DNA of 64,000 nucleotides, from positions 3,968,001 to 4,032,000 of the forward strand of contig NZ_AP022593.1 in NCBI RefSeq assembly GCF_010731815.2. Direction: 5' to 3'. The stretch's first letter is position 1; every line of letters starts with the position of its first letter. Source of the stretch: Mycolicibacterium arabiense. Lineage in GTDB: Bacteria > Actinomycetota > Actinomycetes > Mycobacteriales > Mycobacteriaceae. Position numbers and translations under genes: made by a program. Under the pieces are notes generated by a model that searched no databases, was not told the origin of the DNA, and saw only the letters and a list, made by a program, of their open reading frames with translations. Below, one piece after another: positions 63,011 to 64,000 of this stretch.

Positions 63011-64000
<990 letters not shown>

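Overview
The window is high-GC actinobacterial chromosome, almost certainly from a Mycobacterium/Mycolicibacterium-type organism. The evidence is gene content: an antigen 85 mycolyltransferase (cut by the right edge), a mycobacterial-type hemophore, an L,D-transpeptidase with two Ig-like domains, a furA-katG pair, a COG0523 gene beside zinc-free ribosomal protein paralogues, MoxR/DUF58 clusters and paired FadE-type acyl-CoA dehydrogenases. GTG/TTG starts and 4-base ATGA/GTGA overlaps are frequent. I see no tRNA, rRNA, CRISPR array, insertion sequence or prophage. Coding density is very high and no gene-free stretch exceeds 300 bases; the longest gaps (22.87-23.13, 31.23-31.46 and 62.82-63.05 kb) are described where they hold something.

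Layout. 0-4.1 kb: end of a membrane protein, an orphan RCK/TrkA-like protein, a cation:proton antiporter and an exported cellulase-like glycosidase. 4.2-7.5 kb: a beta-phosphoglucomutase/GH65 phosphorylase pair. 7.5-11.4 kb: a COG0523 GTPase, DUF2237, DUF1697, DUF3159 and a zinc dehydrogenase. 11.4-16 kb: envelope genes (two lipoproteins, DUF3105, DUF305, L,D-transpeptidase). 16-19.7 kb: SelO, an SRPBCC protein and a CrtI-like oxidoreductase. 19.7-23 kb: katG-furA and a small secreted peptide. 23-31.3 kb: a membrane protein, a lipoprotein, a VOC protein, HrpA, Kup and a second small secreted peptide. 31.4-37.1 kb: MOSC protein and a six-gene Bat-like MoxR/DUF58/VWA/TPR operon. 37.1-47.2 kb: DNA-repair-like protein, GAP transporter, AraC/aldo-keto reductase divergon, an acyl-CoA dehydrogenase pair, SDR, serine hydrolase, and a DUF1295/FAD-oxidoreductase pair. 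47.3-50.6 kb: a three-gene signalling operon (receiver-PP2C phosphatase, CHASE3 histidine kinase, Rcp1-type receiver). 50.6-53.5 kb: a zinc-limitation island (metallothionein-like protein, rpmE2, degenerate COG0523 gene, rpmB2-rpmG2-rpsR2 and a Cys-rich protein) around two Zur-like boxes. 53.4-55.6 kb: a hypothetical, an SRPBCC protein and an esterase. 55.6-59.7 kb: a second MoxR/DUF58/DUF4129 operon. 59.7-64 kb: MarR/RidA divergon, TesB thioesterase, rhomboid protease, hemophore and antigen 85.

The most interesting observation is a pair of unlinked short genes (22,695 and 31,227) encoding secreted peptides whose predicted mature parts are exactly 28 residues, share I-x-H-H-x-W and end in Arg, each followed by a near-identical 13-bp terminator stem. 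Next are the zinc island, which lacks rpsN2 and contains a GTPase homologue without a P-loop lysine and a Cys-rich protein of unknown function, and the Bat-like operon with VWA proteins lacking a canonical MIDAS.
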